From Heracleum sosnowskyi (taxonomy: Eukaryota > Streptophyta > Magnoliopsida > Apiales > Apiaceae): a stretch of DNA of 64,000 nucleotides. The translations under genes were made by a program, and so were the position numbers. Below are positions 45,569-58,905 of this stretch, in pieces (the stretch's first letter is position 1; every line of letters begins with the position of its first letter). The notes below the pieces were generated by a model. That model was given only the letters and a program-made list of their open reading frames with translations, was not told the DNA's origin and made no database searches. The stretch covers positions 84,674,363 to 84,738,362 of the forward strand of contig CM061239.1 in the NCBI GenBank assembly GCA_030848705.1. The letters run 5' to 3'.

Positions 45569-46083
45569 TTAATGCATCAAAATACCTGAGAGTATGTTAG
45601 TGTCATTAATACATGCATCAATCATATCCGGACATATGAACTGAAATCCGAGCAGTGATATGTTGACGATGCCTTCTTCCAATCTCCTAGGCGACGTTAT
45701 GCGTATGAAGAGCAATTTAGACTCATGTGATACTGGTCTATATTTCCCTGTACTTGAAACAACTTTCAGATTTTTGATGCTATACACGGAGTCTTCCTCT
45801 AAAAGATCTTTGAACCGAGAGACCAGAATCTTTGGGATTGTAGCATAGATCAAATTATCATGTCATACAACATATCTTAGAAAAGTTAATAACATCATAC
45901 AATTTGACAAACTAATAAGTTATAAGTATATTGATTTATTAACCTTTTCATCGATCAAAATCATGTCAAGACTGATTAGTTCTTCAGTATTTGGATTGAC
46001 AGATTCCCACATTTTGCACACTCATACTCTTATCATCCAGGTATAGCTGATGTCGTTCAAACATCCAACATGGTGTAAGTCAT
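45569..46083 (-). pseudogene. RPA1-like remnant in Helitron F
   Basis: Minus strand. Exon 1 equivalent 46083-45944 (MTYTMLDV...) is one base shorter than in E1 and frameshifted. The intron acceptor that reads GACAG in E1 has become GACATG here. Exon 2 equivalent (45853-45569) remains open, with ATIPKILVSRFKDLLEEDSV and KLLFIRITSPRRLEEGIVNI, and shows Glu at the position that is a stop in E1. The two copies therefore died by different mutations. Confidence 0.68.
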
Positions 46084-46559
46084 AGTTATATTGATTGTAA
46101 ATATGGTTGTAAAGATTTGGAGCTATGTAAAAAAGTTTCGATGTTGATTTTTTTGTTATGAATAACCTTTAATTTATAGGTGTTTGTAAGGTGAATAACA
46201 TGGAAATCCATTATGTTTAAAAGTCAAAAAGTATTAAATAGGAACTTACCTTTGAGATATTAAGTTAATTTATAAAAGTTATACTACTTTTCTTATAAGC
46301 ATACTCTTTAGTCGTTAAAGAAGATGCTGAGGAAGGAAAGAAACTGTTTGAGTTAGGGTCCGTATATGAATAATTATTGCAAATTCTAAAAATACAAAAA
46401 AAATTGTAAATAATAATGCATTAGATCCTAAAAATTCGAAAGTAATAAAGAAATTAACATTAAATCTTACAAATTTGCAATTTTCCAAATCCATTTTTAG
46501 AAATTTGAAAATGATAAAAGGAAATTGTAATTATTAACATAAGATCTTACAAATTTGAA

Positions 46560-47600
46560 AATAATAAGGAAGTTTTAACATAAGATCCTAAAAATTTGAA
46601 AATAATAAGGAAGTTGTAATTTTCTAATTTGTCCAATCTTATAAATTTGAAAATAATAAAAGAAAGTTCTATCAAGTTTGAAAATAATAAAAGAAAGTTC
46701 TATCAAGTTTGAAAATAATAAAAGAGAAAATTGCAATTATTAACATAAAATCCTACAAATTCGAAAATAATAAGGAAGTTGTAATTTTGTAATTGAAAGA
46801 AAGTTCTATCAAGTTTGAAAATAATAAAAAAAAGTTCTATCAAGTTTGAAAATAAAAGAAAGTTCTATCAAGTTTGAAAATAATAAAAGAAAGTTCTATC
46901 TATTTTGAAAATAATAAAAGAAAATTCTAAATAATAATGCATTAGATCCTAAAAGTTTGAAAGGAATAAAGAAATAGACATTAGATCTTATAAATGTGAG
47001 AAGTTGAAATTTTCCAATTCCCTTCCTACAAAATCGAAAATAATAAAGAAAGTTGTAATTTTGCAATTTCCTTCCTACAAAATCGAAAATAATAAAGGAA
47101 GTTGTAATTGTTAATATTAAAAATTGAGAAAAATTGAGAAAATTAGAAAAATAGAACGAATCGATTTGAGAGTCGTCACCTCACCGCCGTCGTCTTCTCC
47201 TTAATAATAAAAAAAAGTTCTATCAAGTTTGAAAATAATAAGGAAGTTTTAACATAAGATCCTAAAAATTTGAAAATAATAAGGAAGTTATAATTTTCTA
47301 ATTTGTCCAATCATATAAATTTGAAAATAATAAAAGAAAGTTCTATGAAGTTTGAAAATAATAAAAGAAAGTTCTATCAAGTTTGAAAATAATAAAAGAG
47401 AAAATTGCAATTATTAACATAAGATCCTACAAATTCGAAAATAATAAGGAAGTTGTAATTTTCTAATTGAAAGAAAGTTCCATCAAGTTTGAAAATAATA
47501 AAAAAAAGTTTTATCAAGTTTGAAAATAAAATAAAGTTTTATCAAGTTTGAAAATAATAAAAGAAAGTTTTATCTAGTTTGAAAATAATAAAAAAAATTC
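46560..47600. repeat. minisatellite and 0.68-kb tandem duplication in Helitron F
   Basis: The GAAAGTTCTATCAAGTTTGA unit of E1 occurs many times. The whole block from about 46560 recurs from about 47237 with small differences. Confidence 0.8.
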
Positions 47601-47886
47601 TAAATAATAATGCATTAGATCCTAAAAGTTCGAAAATAATAAAGAAATCGACATTAGATCTTATAAATCTGAGAAGTTGCAATTTTCCAATTCCCTTCCT
47701 ACAAAATCGAAAATAACAAAGGAATTTGTAATTTTCAATTTCCTTCCTACAAAATCGAAAATAACAAAGGAAGTTGTAATTATTAATATTAAAAATTGTG
47801 AAAATTTGAGAAAATTAGAAAAATAGAACGAAATGATTTGAGAGCCGCCACCTCACTGGCCCCGTCTTCTCCTTTATATAAATATA

Positions 47887-49361
47887 CTAGTTTACTAAGC
47901 CGCGCTTCGCAGCGGCCATATAATAATTTCTCCAATTTTTTTTAAAAATATTCTACAAAGATTATTTTTAAATGAAATAAATAATTATATATCTAACATA
48001 AGGTTTTTTTTGAATTTTCCATGTCGTCTTGGTCATTCAAGGAAATTTAAATATAGAAAAAGGTAATTGTTTAATGTTTTCATTATTTTAATATTATGTT
48101 GAATATTATTATACTGATTACCATTAATATTTTTTTTTTCAAAATTTAAATTCCAACATATATTTTAAAATACCTAAGATAATATTAATTTTTAATTCTA
48201 ACATATAATATGTTGCTCCTAATGAACCGAAGATATTTTCTCCTAGTGAGCCATTATCTCATTATTACCCAATTTAACAAATAACACATTAATTTACTAA
48301 ATAAATTACATGATTTTCATATTTGTTTTGTATTCTTGACATATAATACAATACAGGGCAGTTAAAAAGCTCACCTTTATAGCCTTGAAGATAGTTTTTA
48401 AATTTTTTTTTATAGAAATTTTGGATCAAAACCTACATTTAATAACGATGAGATGTACTATATTGAATAACCATAGGAAATTCGAAAAAAACACACAAAA
48501 AAGAGAATAATTATACCAAAACTTTTATCAAAATAATATAAAAACTAAATTAGATGGCGTAAAATCTCTACAATAGTAGCCTAGTAGGATATTAGGAGAG
48601 GAGATTAATTCTTGTGAATCAGAATTGATATGTGCAAAATGTCATCATGTATGCACCCACTTTCATACTTTGCTAAATATAACTAATGTCATCGAATTCC
48701 TCTTCTTTGTAGTATAACAAAACTTTGGTCTCAGTTGCTGTATCTTTCTTTGAACAAAAACAATCAAAATCAAGAGTAACTGAGTAAAAGTTTGGGTATG
48801 AGAATGTAAATATTCTAGAAGTAAACACAAATATGAGGTCGAGGAAACAGGGAACAAAAATTTTTGGACTAAAAATTTGTTTATATAAATCGTCTCAATT
48901 CTTAATAAAATAAAGTTGACAACTTCTTGATTTTATTATAGAATGTAATTAAGTTTATAATTATAGGATTATAGGTATAATCAATTTATTCTAGAATTTG
49001 ATTACATTTATTATTTTTAGAATACTTGTCTTTCATAAGTATTACCTTTTCTACAAATTAGGAATTAAAAAGGAAAATTTCAAATTTAAATAGATTAAAT
49101 TGTATATTTACTTTTTTTCATGAGTAAAGATTTTAAATGCAATAAAATTAAAATTGTATATTTAGTTTCTTTTAGTAGTAAAGATTTAAAAGGTAAATTG
49201 TATATTTAGTTTTCTTTACTTGTAAAGATTTAAAAGATAATTGAGATTTATTTCTAGTCTTTGGTATTATTAAATCAAAATTTTGAGAAAATTAGAAAAA
49301 TAGATCAAAGCGATTTAAGAGGGGCCACATCACCTCCCGTCTTCTCCCTTGTATAAGTAGA
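47887..49361 (-). mobile_element. Helitron, copy G
   Basis: The left end CTAGTTTACTAAGCCGCGCTT, with stem GCCGC...GCGGC, abuts copy F exactly. The right end is CCCGTCTTCTCCCTTGTATA then AGTAGA at 49361 followed by T. The body is AT-rich with AAGATTTAAAAGGCAA-type repeats. No coding beyond a short minus ORF (48663-48857) that I do not support as a gene. Confidence 0.65.
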
Positions 49362-49995
49362 TTTATAATTTTTAGAATTTGTCTTTTATAAGTACTACCT
49401 TTTCTACAAATTAGGAATTAAAAAGTGAAATTTCAATTTTTAATATTTAAAATAGAGGTGCTCTACAAAAATAGATTAAATTGTATATTTAGTTTCCTCC
49501 ATCAGTAAAGATTTTAAATGCAAGAATATTAAAATTGTATGTTTACTTTACTCCATTAGTGAAGATTTTAAAGACAAATTGTATATTTAGTTTCCTCTAT
49601 TAGTAGAGATTTAAACGGCAATTGAGATTTTTTCTAATCTTTATTTTTAGAATACTTGTCTTTCATAAGTACTACATTTTCTACAAATTAGGAATTAAAA
49701 AGGAAAATTTCAATTTTAAATAGATTAAATTGTATATTTACTTTACTCCGTCAATAAAGATTTTAAATGCAAGAAAATTAAAATTGTATATATAGTTTCT
49801 TCTAATAGTAAAGATTTAAAAGGCAAATTGTACATTTAGTTTCCTTTACTTATAAAGATTTAAAAGACAATTTAGATTTATTTCAAATATTTGGTATTAT
49901 TAATTCAAAATTTTAAGAAAATTTAAAAAATAGATTGAAACTATTTAAGAGGCACCACCTCAATTTCTGTGTTCTCCATTAAATAAGTAAGTACA
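49362..49995 (-). mobile_element. Helitron fragment H
   Basis: Repeats the right part of copy G (for example TTTTAAATGCAAGAA and AGATTTAAAAGACAATT). It ends with a degraded 5'-type terminus (GTGTTCTCCATTAAATAAGT) right before the next hairpin end. The left end is not identifiable. Confidence 0.5.
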
Positions 49996-51669
49996 TTAGT
50001 TTACTAAGCAGCGCTTCGTAGCGGCTTTATAATAATATCTCTAAATTTTCTCAAAAAATATTTTACAAAATACGTTTTTAAATAAAATAATATTTCTAAT
50101 ATAAAATTAAGTTTTTTTTTGAATTATATATATATATATATATAAAGTTCTAGATCGTTCAATCAAAAACTACAATTGTACCTTCAGAGCTATTAAAATC
50201 TTCACTACGTCCAAATCTACTCCCAGTAAGAAAAAAATCAAAAAATATGAACAAACATCATTTTTGTTGTTGGGAGATTTTTTTTATTAATAATGATCTC
50301 TTTTTGTCAAAACAAATAACAACAAAAACAACAACAACCTCTTCCTTTTTAAAAAAATAAAAAATTAATGATCTCTTCTCAATGTTTCTTATTCTTGTAT
50401 GACTTTTGTTATAGATGCACCGACTTATTGAATTTTGTTAAAAATGCACTTACTAAATAAATTCTTCAATCGAATAAATCTTAACATGTTATTTTCGAAA
50501 TATATACACTATAAATTTCTTAATATACAATTTTTATCTTTGAATTTTCGTGTATGAATTACAGAAAATATTTTACTAAAAGATATAATCTTTTCTCATA
50601 AAAATTAGAGCAGTAACTATCTAAACGTTAAAAAACAATGATAAAATTTGTTTTTGAAGACATGATGAATTCTCCACTTTCGAGTTACCTTGTATACAGG
50701 TGTATCAACTTTTAACTATAAATTCAAAACTTATAACAACGTACACACATAAACATATAAATCAATTCACAACTGAATGTACATGAAAATCACCATGCTC
50801 GACCTATTATTTTAACTGATTAACCTATGAATCCCCTTCCTTATTAATCCATGTCTTAACTCAATCAACACTAATAGCAAATAACTTGTCTTGTTAAAGA
50901 TTTTAATATGATCCTGCATTAGGATACAAACAAACGTAATAAGATAAATAACATAAAGGAAAAAGTCTTATACTCATGTACTCATATATACACTTTTAAC
51001 ATGAACAAACAAAAAAGTAAAGAAGAACAATGTTAACAACAAAAATTGCAGTAGACAATTAACAGAGTTTAGGTGTATATTTATACTATTAATTAGCTGT
51101 TTGTATGAAAGTATTAAAGGTAATTAATTATTTACTAAGTAATTACTTAATTTCCTATACAAGACCGATCTAATTTCTTAACTTCTTATTTACCAATATG
51201 TTCTTGTATTTTCTATTATATTATATTAAAAAGGAAAGTTTAGGAGAGAAGAATGTTAAGATGGTAATTTTATTTGAAAAGAAATATTACGAGAATATCT
51301 AGATAATAATAAAGGGAAGTTCAAAATAATGTAAAGTAATACACTTTTTTTAATTTAGATATTTGAAGGCAAAAATATTATAATTGAATATTTATTTATC
51401 TCAATTTGTAATATTTAGTTTACTCCATTAGTAAAGATCTATTGTATATTTACTTTCTCCATTAGTAGATATTTTAAATGCAAGAATATTATATTTACTT
51501 TACTCCATTAGTAGAGATTTTAAATGCAAGAATATTGAAATTGTATATTTAGTTTCATCCATTAGTAAATATTTCAAAGGCAATTGAGATTTTTTCTAAT
51601 CTTTGGTATTAATTACTTAATTTCTTATGCAAGACTGATCTAATTTCTTTACTTCTTATTTACCAATAT
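49996..51669 (-). mobile_element. Helitron-related fragment I, interrupted by the gypsy LTR
   Basis: Begins TTAGTTTACTAAGCAGCGCTT, a mutated CTAG plus hairpin. The sequence resembles copy G to about 50125, then a (TA)n tract and less related AT-rich DNA (50150-51300). The last part (51380-51620) again has the AAGATTTTAAATGCAAGAAT repeats. A ~65-bp direct duplication (near 51150-51215 and 51605-51669) precedes the LTR. No gene seen. Confidence 0.45.
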
Positions 51670-54600
51670 TATAAGATCCGTGAACTTTATTAATTATATA
51701 ATTTGTATTATATGTGTAGAATAATTATTATGAAGTATTTTGAGTTTTAATGATAAAGGTTGTTAAGTGATTATGTGTAAATTGGTGTGTTGGAAGCCCC
51801 GTTCAAATATCTTGTCATTTGAAAATATCTTCAATTTTGAGTCCCGTTTTGAAAATTCAAGGGCCCCGTTGAAATTTTGTACATCATTATTATTCCTTCG
51901 TCATTCGTGTCCGAATCATTATCGGATGATTTCTTCGTATTATTATATCCCTTATTATCCGATACTATCAATAGTATTTGTTTTATTCAAAGGAAGAAAA
52001 ATTATTCCAAACCCTAACCCTAATTTTTCTAGGGTAATTGATATATCATCCGTATCAATAATACATCTGTTATAGCTCCAGTATTCTTGAGCATTAGTTA
52101 TATAAATGATATGTATTGATTTGGATAACTATCAGTCTTTGTGGATAGCTATCACCTCGTAAAACGTGTATTTTTCTAAATTAGGGTTTTAAAGCGAACC
52201 AGTTGATCAATATCGATCCAAAAATGTCGTTTAGGGTATTATTTTACACTAAGTATAAAAAGGAGAATCGTACATTATCCTTCATACAATCCGTATTAAA
52301 AATACAGAAAAATATAAAATTCCCGAGCCGTGTTCTTCGTGTTCTCGAAAATCAGAATCAACTTTTGATTGTGTTATTGAAATCCAAATCACAAGTTCAA
52401 GTACTCAAATCAAAGATCTTGAGTTCTAGTTTCAGAATCTTCCAACCATATCATCATCTGGTAATTGTTCGATTTTATATGAATTTTTCAATATTCGAAT
52501 TAAATTAAGGTTCTTGATTAAATTTGGGGATTTTCATTCTGTTGATTCTCCGTTCAATTGATTGCTTCCAACATGTTCCTAGGGTTCTAATTAGTAGGAA
52601 TTCCTGCTTTAATTTCATGTTTGTGTTCGATTTTGAGAAATTCGATTTCTAAGGTTTTGCCCGATTTTTCTTTTTAATAGTCCGTTCATATGAATGATCT
52701 GACATTGTTTTTGATAGAGGGCTTTTGTTGTATGTGTTATTAGCTTCATTTTAACATAAAGAACGTAGAGTTTCATGTAAGATTTTGGTAGATCGGAAAA
52801 TTGTTTAAGCTCGCCGGAATTTGGTCGGGTTTTGGATTCCAGTGATGTTTTTGGTTTGTTTTTTATCGGAATGTATTGGTATGGTTATCAGGAGTATTTT
52901 GGTATCAAAAGCCCCAATTTTTATTCTGTTTTTGGCTCGCCGGATTCTGGAAAACCCACCGGAATCTGGGAATTTTCCGACAAGTTCTTGGCGACCCGTT
53001 TTTGTTTTTCCCGACCCGTTTGCCCGAATGGTTGACCCGGTTTCAATCTTCGAAACCCTAATTCATTTTCAGAAAACTGTTTTTGAATTTTATTTTTAAA
53101 ATAATTCGAAAATAGTTTAAATATTTATAAAAATCATATTTTTATTTTAAAAATACATTTTTAAATTCAGAAAATTCAGAAAAATTATATTTATTTATTT
53201 AAATTCGAAAACTGATTAAATTTAATTATTTTAATTATTTTTAATTAATAATTAATTAATTTAATTAATTGATTAATTCTTTTGATCAGTTAATTCTTAA
53301 TAATTAATTATTAATTAGATTTAATTAATTTAAATTAGGTTTAATTATTTAAAAATGGTTTGAGTGTTTGGAAATTGTCAATTAATTTTATATTAATTGA
53401 TTAAATTGTTTTTAAATCTTTATAGTGAGATAAATGATCCGATTTTTGATCTAAAAATATTTCGAGGTTTAATTCCTTTGAAATGAGAGTCGAATATTTT
53501 TCTATAATTATTTCTTGGTCGTTACGAGACTTATGTGAATTATTTATCGCAATTAAATGACAATGCGTATTACATGGAATACGTGGATTATCTAGTTAGT
53601 GTGTCATAAATACGAATAATTGTGCTGAGACTTGTTTAAATATTTTGGTCGTGTCTAATATTATCACGAGGGGTAGTTAGAACAGAAATTGGTCAGTATG
53701 GTTAGAAAATGAGATTTACGAGACCGTTGACTTAGATGTTGACTTTTATAGTATAGAGATTTTCGACGAACGTGATATGTGAGTTGTTTATTTAATTAAT
53801 CGTGATTATTCTATCAATTGAAATATGGTTATCTATGCAACAGAGGCTATTGGACGAGACGAGTTAGATTATCGAAGTATGTTAAATGAAAGATGTCGGA
53901 GAAGGATGAGGTATTGTTTATGACTGATTGGGTTATTTGCGAGGCGATTTAACACCAAGGGAACGTCAACACCCGTAGAGGACATTTGCAAGTATTTTCT
54001 TCCAACAGAGATATCGGTAAGATTAGTAAGTGCGTCGGGGTTAAGTTACAATCGTTTATGGAATGTGAAAATATATCATACTCTGAAGACTAAATTACCG
54101 TCTCATGTTTGACTATCGAGGCAGATGCGTGGATTCAAAACAGTAATATCAAATTAGTGGTATACACAAGAGCGTTAGATCGAAGAAGGACGGAAAGAGA
54201 GAATCGTGCGATAAGACAGAACAAGGATGGAATCGTATTATCTCAGCCTTACGAAATAGCTAAGGACCGGAGGCAAGTGTCTATTCCTTTCACATATTAT
54301 TGAGTGATGTTATCTTGAATTATTATTACAAGTTGAATACTTTTCACTGAATTTCCAAATGTCGATTCCTTTGCATTGAATTGCAAGTATGATTTAATCT
54401 CGTAAATTGACGAGTATTCTTTTATACCTTTTGAGTTTAGATTCATATTTCCATGTTGATTAGAAAAATATAATTATTGTATTGAAACGATTTAAAAGAT
54501 AGTTATGGGCCGTATACTAAGGCTTTCTTTCAAAAATCTTGATTTAAAAATATTAGGTTGGGATGTTGCCAACCCTAGATGAGTGGGAACTTGTGAACCT

Positions 54601-56663
54601 GATGAGGGTAAAATGTTATTTTAAATTCTGAAGTTGTGGTACTTGTTCTACAAGTATTCTATTTTTTCATCTTGCACCTATGCAAGTATTATTATCATTT
54701 TTTGTTAATGCGATTATTTGATCCAGTCCCTGATTCGAATTCATATATGCTGTGCATGATTTAGTTTATTTCCTTCAAATATAAGGCTTATCTATTATAA
54801 GTATATGTTCGAAGGACTTAAACTATTTCTGTCAGAAGTCAGTAAACCCTTGTTTTCCCTATTTATAAACTTCACCTTGAATTTTCCTTAAACTCGAACT
54901 TGACTTTCTTGTCACTTACCAAATTGGTGAATCTTAACTAATTCTTCCATAATGTGATAATTTGTACTGTTGAGGCCATCTAGAGCCAGTTCTTTGAACC
55001 CTACCCTATATTGAGCTGTTGCAATTTTTGTTGATGTCATAATGCCTGTTTCATATCAGACTTAATCTTGTCGAGCATGTTATTGTGTATTCTTCATTAT
55101 TATCCCAGTTGTTGCATCGATCTCGTCGATTTTTATTATATTGTCGCTTTTCATGTGCACCTCCCAATAATGTGTCGATCTCGTCGATACTAGATTATAT
55201 TGTTATTCCTTGATGGATTCTTCATAGTTGAATTGTTTCCTGGAACGTGAGTTTTCCAGCGATTGTTGTATTAAGGTTGTCGATCCTTCCGACACCTGAT
55301 TGTCGAAGTAAGGTTGTCAATTGTACTGACACCTGACGTATATAATATAGAATTGGAATGTTTTTAAATGGACCAATAATGGTCGGACCAGATTCGTGGT
55401 CGGAATAACTTAAGGCCCAGATTGGCCAAGGATCCTAGTGGAGGACTTTGCAATAAGCAAGTCCGGGGTTGATGCGTGACTGATCAGCAGCACAACCTTT
55501 GTGATTTATAAAATTATAAAAATCCAATTCTAATATCACCTCTTATATCTGAGATTGATTTCGTTCATATGTTCCGTACTGGTGAGTTATAACCTGATAT
55601 TCAGGTTGATTCGTTTGCTTGTAGTTGTTGGTTCGTTGATTAATAAAAAAGGGTTTCAATCTTGCTGAAACCACTTACTCTTAGTATATCGGATTTCATA
55701 TAGTCAAATCCACTTCCTTGATTCCATTGGCAGTCATGAGATATCTATCTTGATGAGTTTTATTCATACCGCATATTTAGTCGGTACCATATTGAAGTCT
55801 TGAAGTACGTTCTTTATTCCATGGCCGAGCGCTTTAGCTCATTCTTACTCCTTGATTATTCTACCCTTCCAGAGTTGTTGGTTTCAGAAAATGTTGTGAA
55901 TAGAACTGTTATCTTCAAAACTAGTATTTTTGTTCAAACTATGGTCTTGAAGACGTATGAGTTATATTTATTTCATATTTTCTACATACTATTGTAGTTA
56001 TTGTTGTTCGGGTAACCGTGACGACCAATATAAATTTTTTCGTGTTTTAAACTATTCAGTTGCTAAAAGCTGAATGAGAAATTATGGTAAATTACCAAAC
56101 TTGATTTGAGAATTTTAGAGATTACAAATGTTTTAACCAAAGGCTTGTTTATTTGAAAATCCAAAGTTTATTTTGGAAACTTTTCATATTATACTTGATA
56201 ATGCACTTGCTGAGCAATTCTTTCGCTCATACTTGCTTTCTTTATATATTTTAGCCTTTCAGTAAGAAGGTATATTGGCGAGAGTTGTCCGCGTAGCTGG
56301 TCAGAGATGTGAAAGGATATTATCGTAAAGACGTTTTGATCCAGAGTATTTGGAGCTAGTGATAGGTTTGTATAAAGTTGATTTCTATTAAATATTATAT
56401 TGAATAAGATTGTTGCCTGGTATACTTCTTATCGAAGTTATACTAGTGTTTTAGATTGTATGTAAAGAGAATGGTTGTAAGGAAGAAAATATCATGTAAT
56501 GGAATTTTGGATTCTTGTTTCTAGCACTATAACCTTTAAAGATTCTTGGTAGAGTTGGGATCGTAGATGTTATTATTGTGTTGATTTAATATTAAACAAG
56601 TTGTTGGAATTGAGGATGCAGTGTGATAACCAAATCCTTTGACCCCGGATTTGGGGCGTTACA
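51670..56663 (+). repeat. 5' LTR of a Ty3/gypsy element (4994 bp)
   Basis: Starts TATAAGATCCGTGAAC and ends GGGGCGTTACA just before the primer binding site. The same sequence restarts at 59699. The ends suggest an original TGTAA...TTACA; both copies begin TATAA. It contains AT-rich blocks, coding-looking stretches without family (near 51767, 52203, 52821, 54109) and the common LTR text CCGGATTTGGGGCGTTACAG. At nearly 5 kb it is an exceptionally long LTR. Confidence 0.85.
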
Positions 56664-56666
56664 GGT

Positions 56667-56678
56667 TGGTATCAGAGC
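56667..56678 (+). other. primer binding site (tRNA-iMet) of the gypsy element
   Basis: TGGTATCAGAGC, 3 bp after the LTR end, complementary to the 3' end of initiator tRNA-Met. Minus-strand DNA synthesis would start here. Confidence 0.9.
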
Positions 56679-58844
56679 AGGGTTATAGTAAAACTAGAAA
56701 CGAGAGTGTGTAGGAGTGTGTATAGTTATATAAGGAACGTCAGAGCTCATTTAGAGTTCGTGTTGGACTGTTGGGTATAGTACCAATGAGTGAGTTAAGA
56801 TAGGGGTATTCGATTAAGATGATTGTGCTAAGACGGATAGAACTTCTTACGATGGTAGATGTCTACGGCGGAATCTTCAAGGATTATTACGAGTCGACGA
56901 CAAACGTACAATATTGATAACTTTACGACGTGGAAAAATAAGGGCTTAGAATCGGATAACGAGCTATCGAAGGAGCCGACAAAGAAGGCATATGTGGAGA
57001 CCTTGGTAATATCTTTCCATCCTAATGAAATATTCGACATTCCTTTAAGCGAAACTTGTGTTGGTGAATATATTCCACCTTTTGACTTTGTATTTGATAC
57101 CTTTGATCAATCATGTTTTCAATTGCGTCAGAGGTTGTTGTGATATCTATTTCATATTTTGAGGCCTGTTGAAAATGTATTATTTGAATTTCAACTCTTT
57201 CATCCTTCAGGAGTGAATCCTTCTAGTTGTAAGGTAACACTATTTGTTGATACTTTCTTTTCTGGTTATTCCTCTTTTCTGAAATAACGCCTTTGGGAAT
57301 TTACTCAGTTCCAATCCAAGGTGTGTATCTGAGATTTCTTATCGAAAGGCCTTGATTGTTACTTTGCTTTAAATTTCTTTCATATTTCTCTACTCCAACT
57401 GAGACAAAGAACCCTATTTATAGGGGACATAAGGACTATCTGTCTATGTGATAGAAGTCTGATGGGACGCCGTCACTTGTGTGTTGTGCAATACAAGAAG
57501 GCTAATTACCTTTAGTAATGTCTTAATTAAAGACACGCAACATTGAGTTCATGTGATCGAATTGATCTCTCAGTGATTCTATTAATTCCAATAATGTTCG
57601 CTTTAGAATATGTAAATTTGGTAACCACAATTGTGGGACATTTGCTATGATGCAGAACCTTTTCACTTCAAAATATCATGAATCTCGTTGTCTCTAATAA
57701 TCTTGAAGGTATGCCACCAGGTTGGAAGGAATTTACCTTACCATAATGAACAAAGAATTTGCGATTGAATTACCACGAGCGAAAGCGGATCACGATGCGA
57801 TTAGAATACTAGTAACATATAACAGAGCCAGTTGTTCTCTCTCTATCGATTAACGTTATGATGTGGAAGAATGGATCAAATTTTATTTGACAGAAACGAC
57901 AGTATTTGAAGATGAAATAATATTTGAAGAAACAACGACGCGCTATGAAGCCTCAGTAACCATTTACGTTAGTTAGGTAATTCAAGAGTTGATTGGAAAT
58001 TGGGAAGAATGTGCAATTGTGCTGATGTTATCCCAGGTTGTGGAAAATGGACATAATAGATTTTTGTCTCAATGAGAAGAACTTCTAAATTCGATGTTAG
58101 GCTAATAATGGAAAATGATATGATTTTTGAATGTTTCAGGATTACATGATATGGTTGCAAGTCTTTTGCTCACTATAATTAAGGTAGATCTTACCAATCA
58201 ACGTGGATGTATAGAATGAGAATCAAGATGATGTCGATTTGATCAAGTTATTTGGGAAATGAGATGGTACCCTGGAAAAGGTGTCCTGAGTGTTACTGCG
58301 AATGTATCTTCTGAATTATTTGGGAAATCAGATGGAGATCAATTAAGTTCTTGGAACTAAGTATAACGGTTTTAAAGATATGAAGCTAAGTCACCGAGTT
58401 GTTAATGTGTATTTCTCACTTTATTCATAACAAGGAAAAGAGAATGAAGAGGTTTTAACAAGGATTTAAGGACAATGAACAAGGAAATGAGTGGTTGTTT
58501 TAAACTGAATATTTATTTTACATTGGTACAGAAAGTATGTGATCGTTGAAAGCAGTTGTTAGCTATATTGAAGGTAGATAGAATTGACCAAGGAATATGG
58601 ATGGCTGATATTGTAAGTAGTAAAGAGAGATTAAAGATGTAAATATATTCGGTACAAGAATTGGAAATGATGGAGCTTTAAGGTTATAATAACAAGAGAT
58701 TAACTAGAAGAAATGACTGAAATTAGAATTCAACCAGAATTGATCAAAGAGAAAGGGCCACCTTAAGGAAAGAATTATGGAAAAAGAAATGGATTTAATT
58801 ACAAGAGGGAATGAGAAAGTATAAGGGATAAGAAGGAAATGTAA

Positions 58845-58846
<2 letters not shown>

Positions 58847-58903
<57 letters not shown>
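58847..58903. repeat. (AT)n microsatellite
   Basis: About 56 bp of uninterrupted AT inside the decayed gypsy internal region. Confidence 0.9.

Positions 58904-58905
<2 letters not shown>

Larger units (their letters stand above)
45195..47886 (-). mobile_element. RPA-carrying Helitron, copy F
   Basis: The left end is CTAGGTTATTAAGCCGCGC with an imperfect hairpin. The body matches E1 (31005-33243) over the RPA-like gene and the minisatellite. The right end CCGTCTTCTCCTTTATATAA then ATATA stops at the CTAG of the next element. A second 5'-type end (GTCGTCTTCTCC) lies internally near 47187-47202, because about 0.68 kb (46560-47230 and 47237-47880) is duplicated in tandem. Confidence 0.7.

Noticed and set aside
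51767..53099. Several short LTR ORFs (51767, 52203, 52821) duplicated at 59815, 60251 and 60848
   Set aside because: Duplication is due to the LTR pair; no recognisable domain and AT-rich or Phe/Ser-rich composition, so not called as genes.
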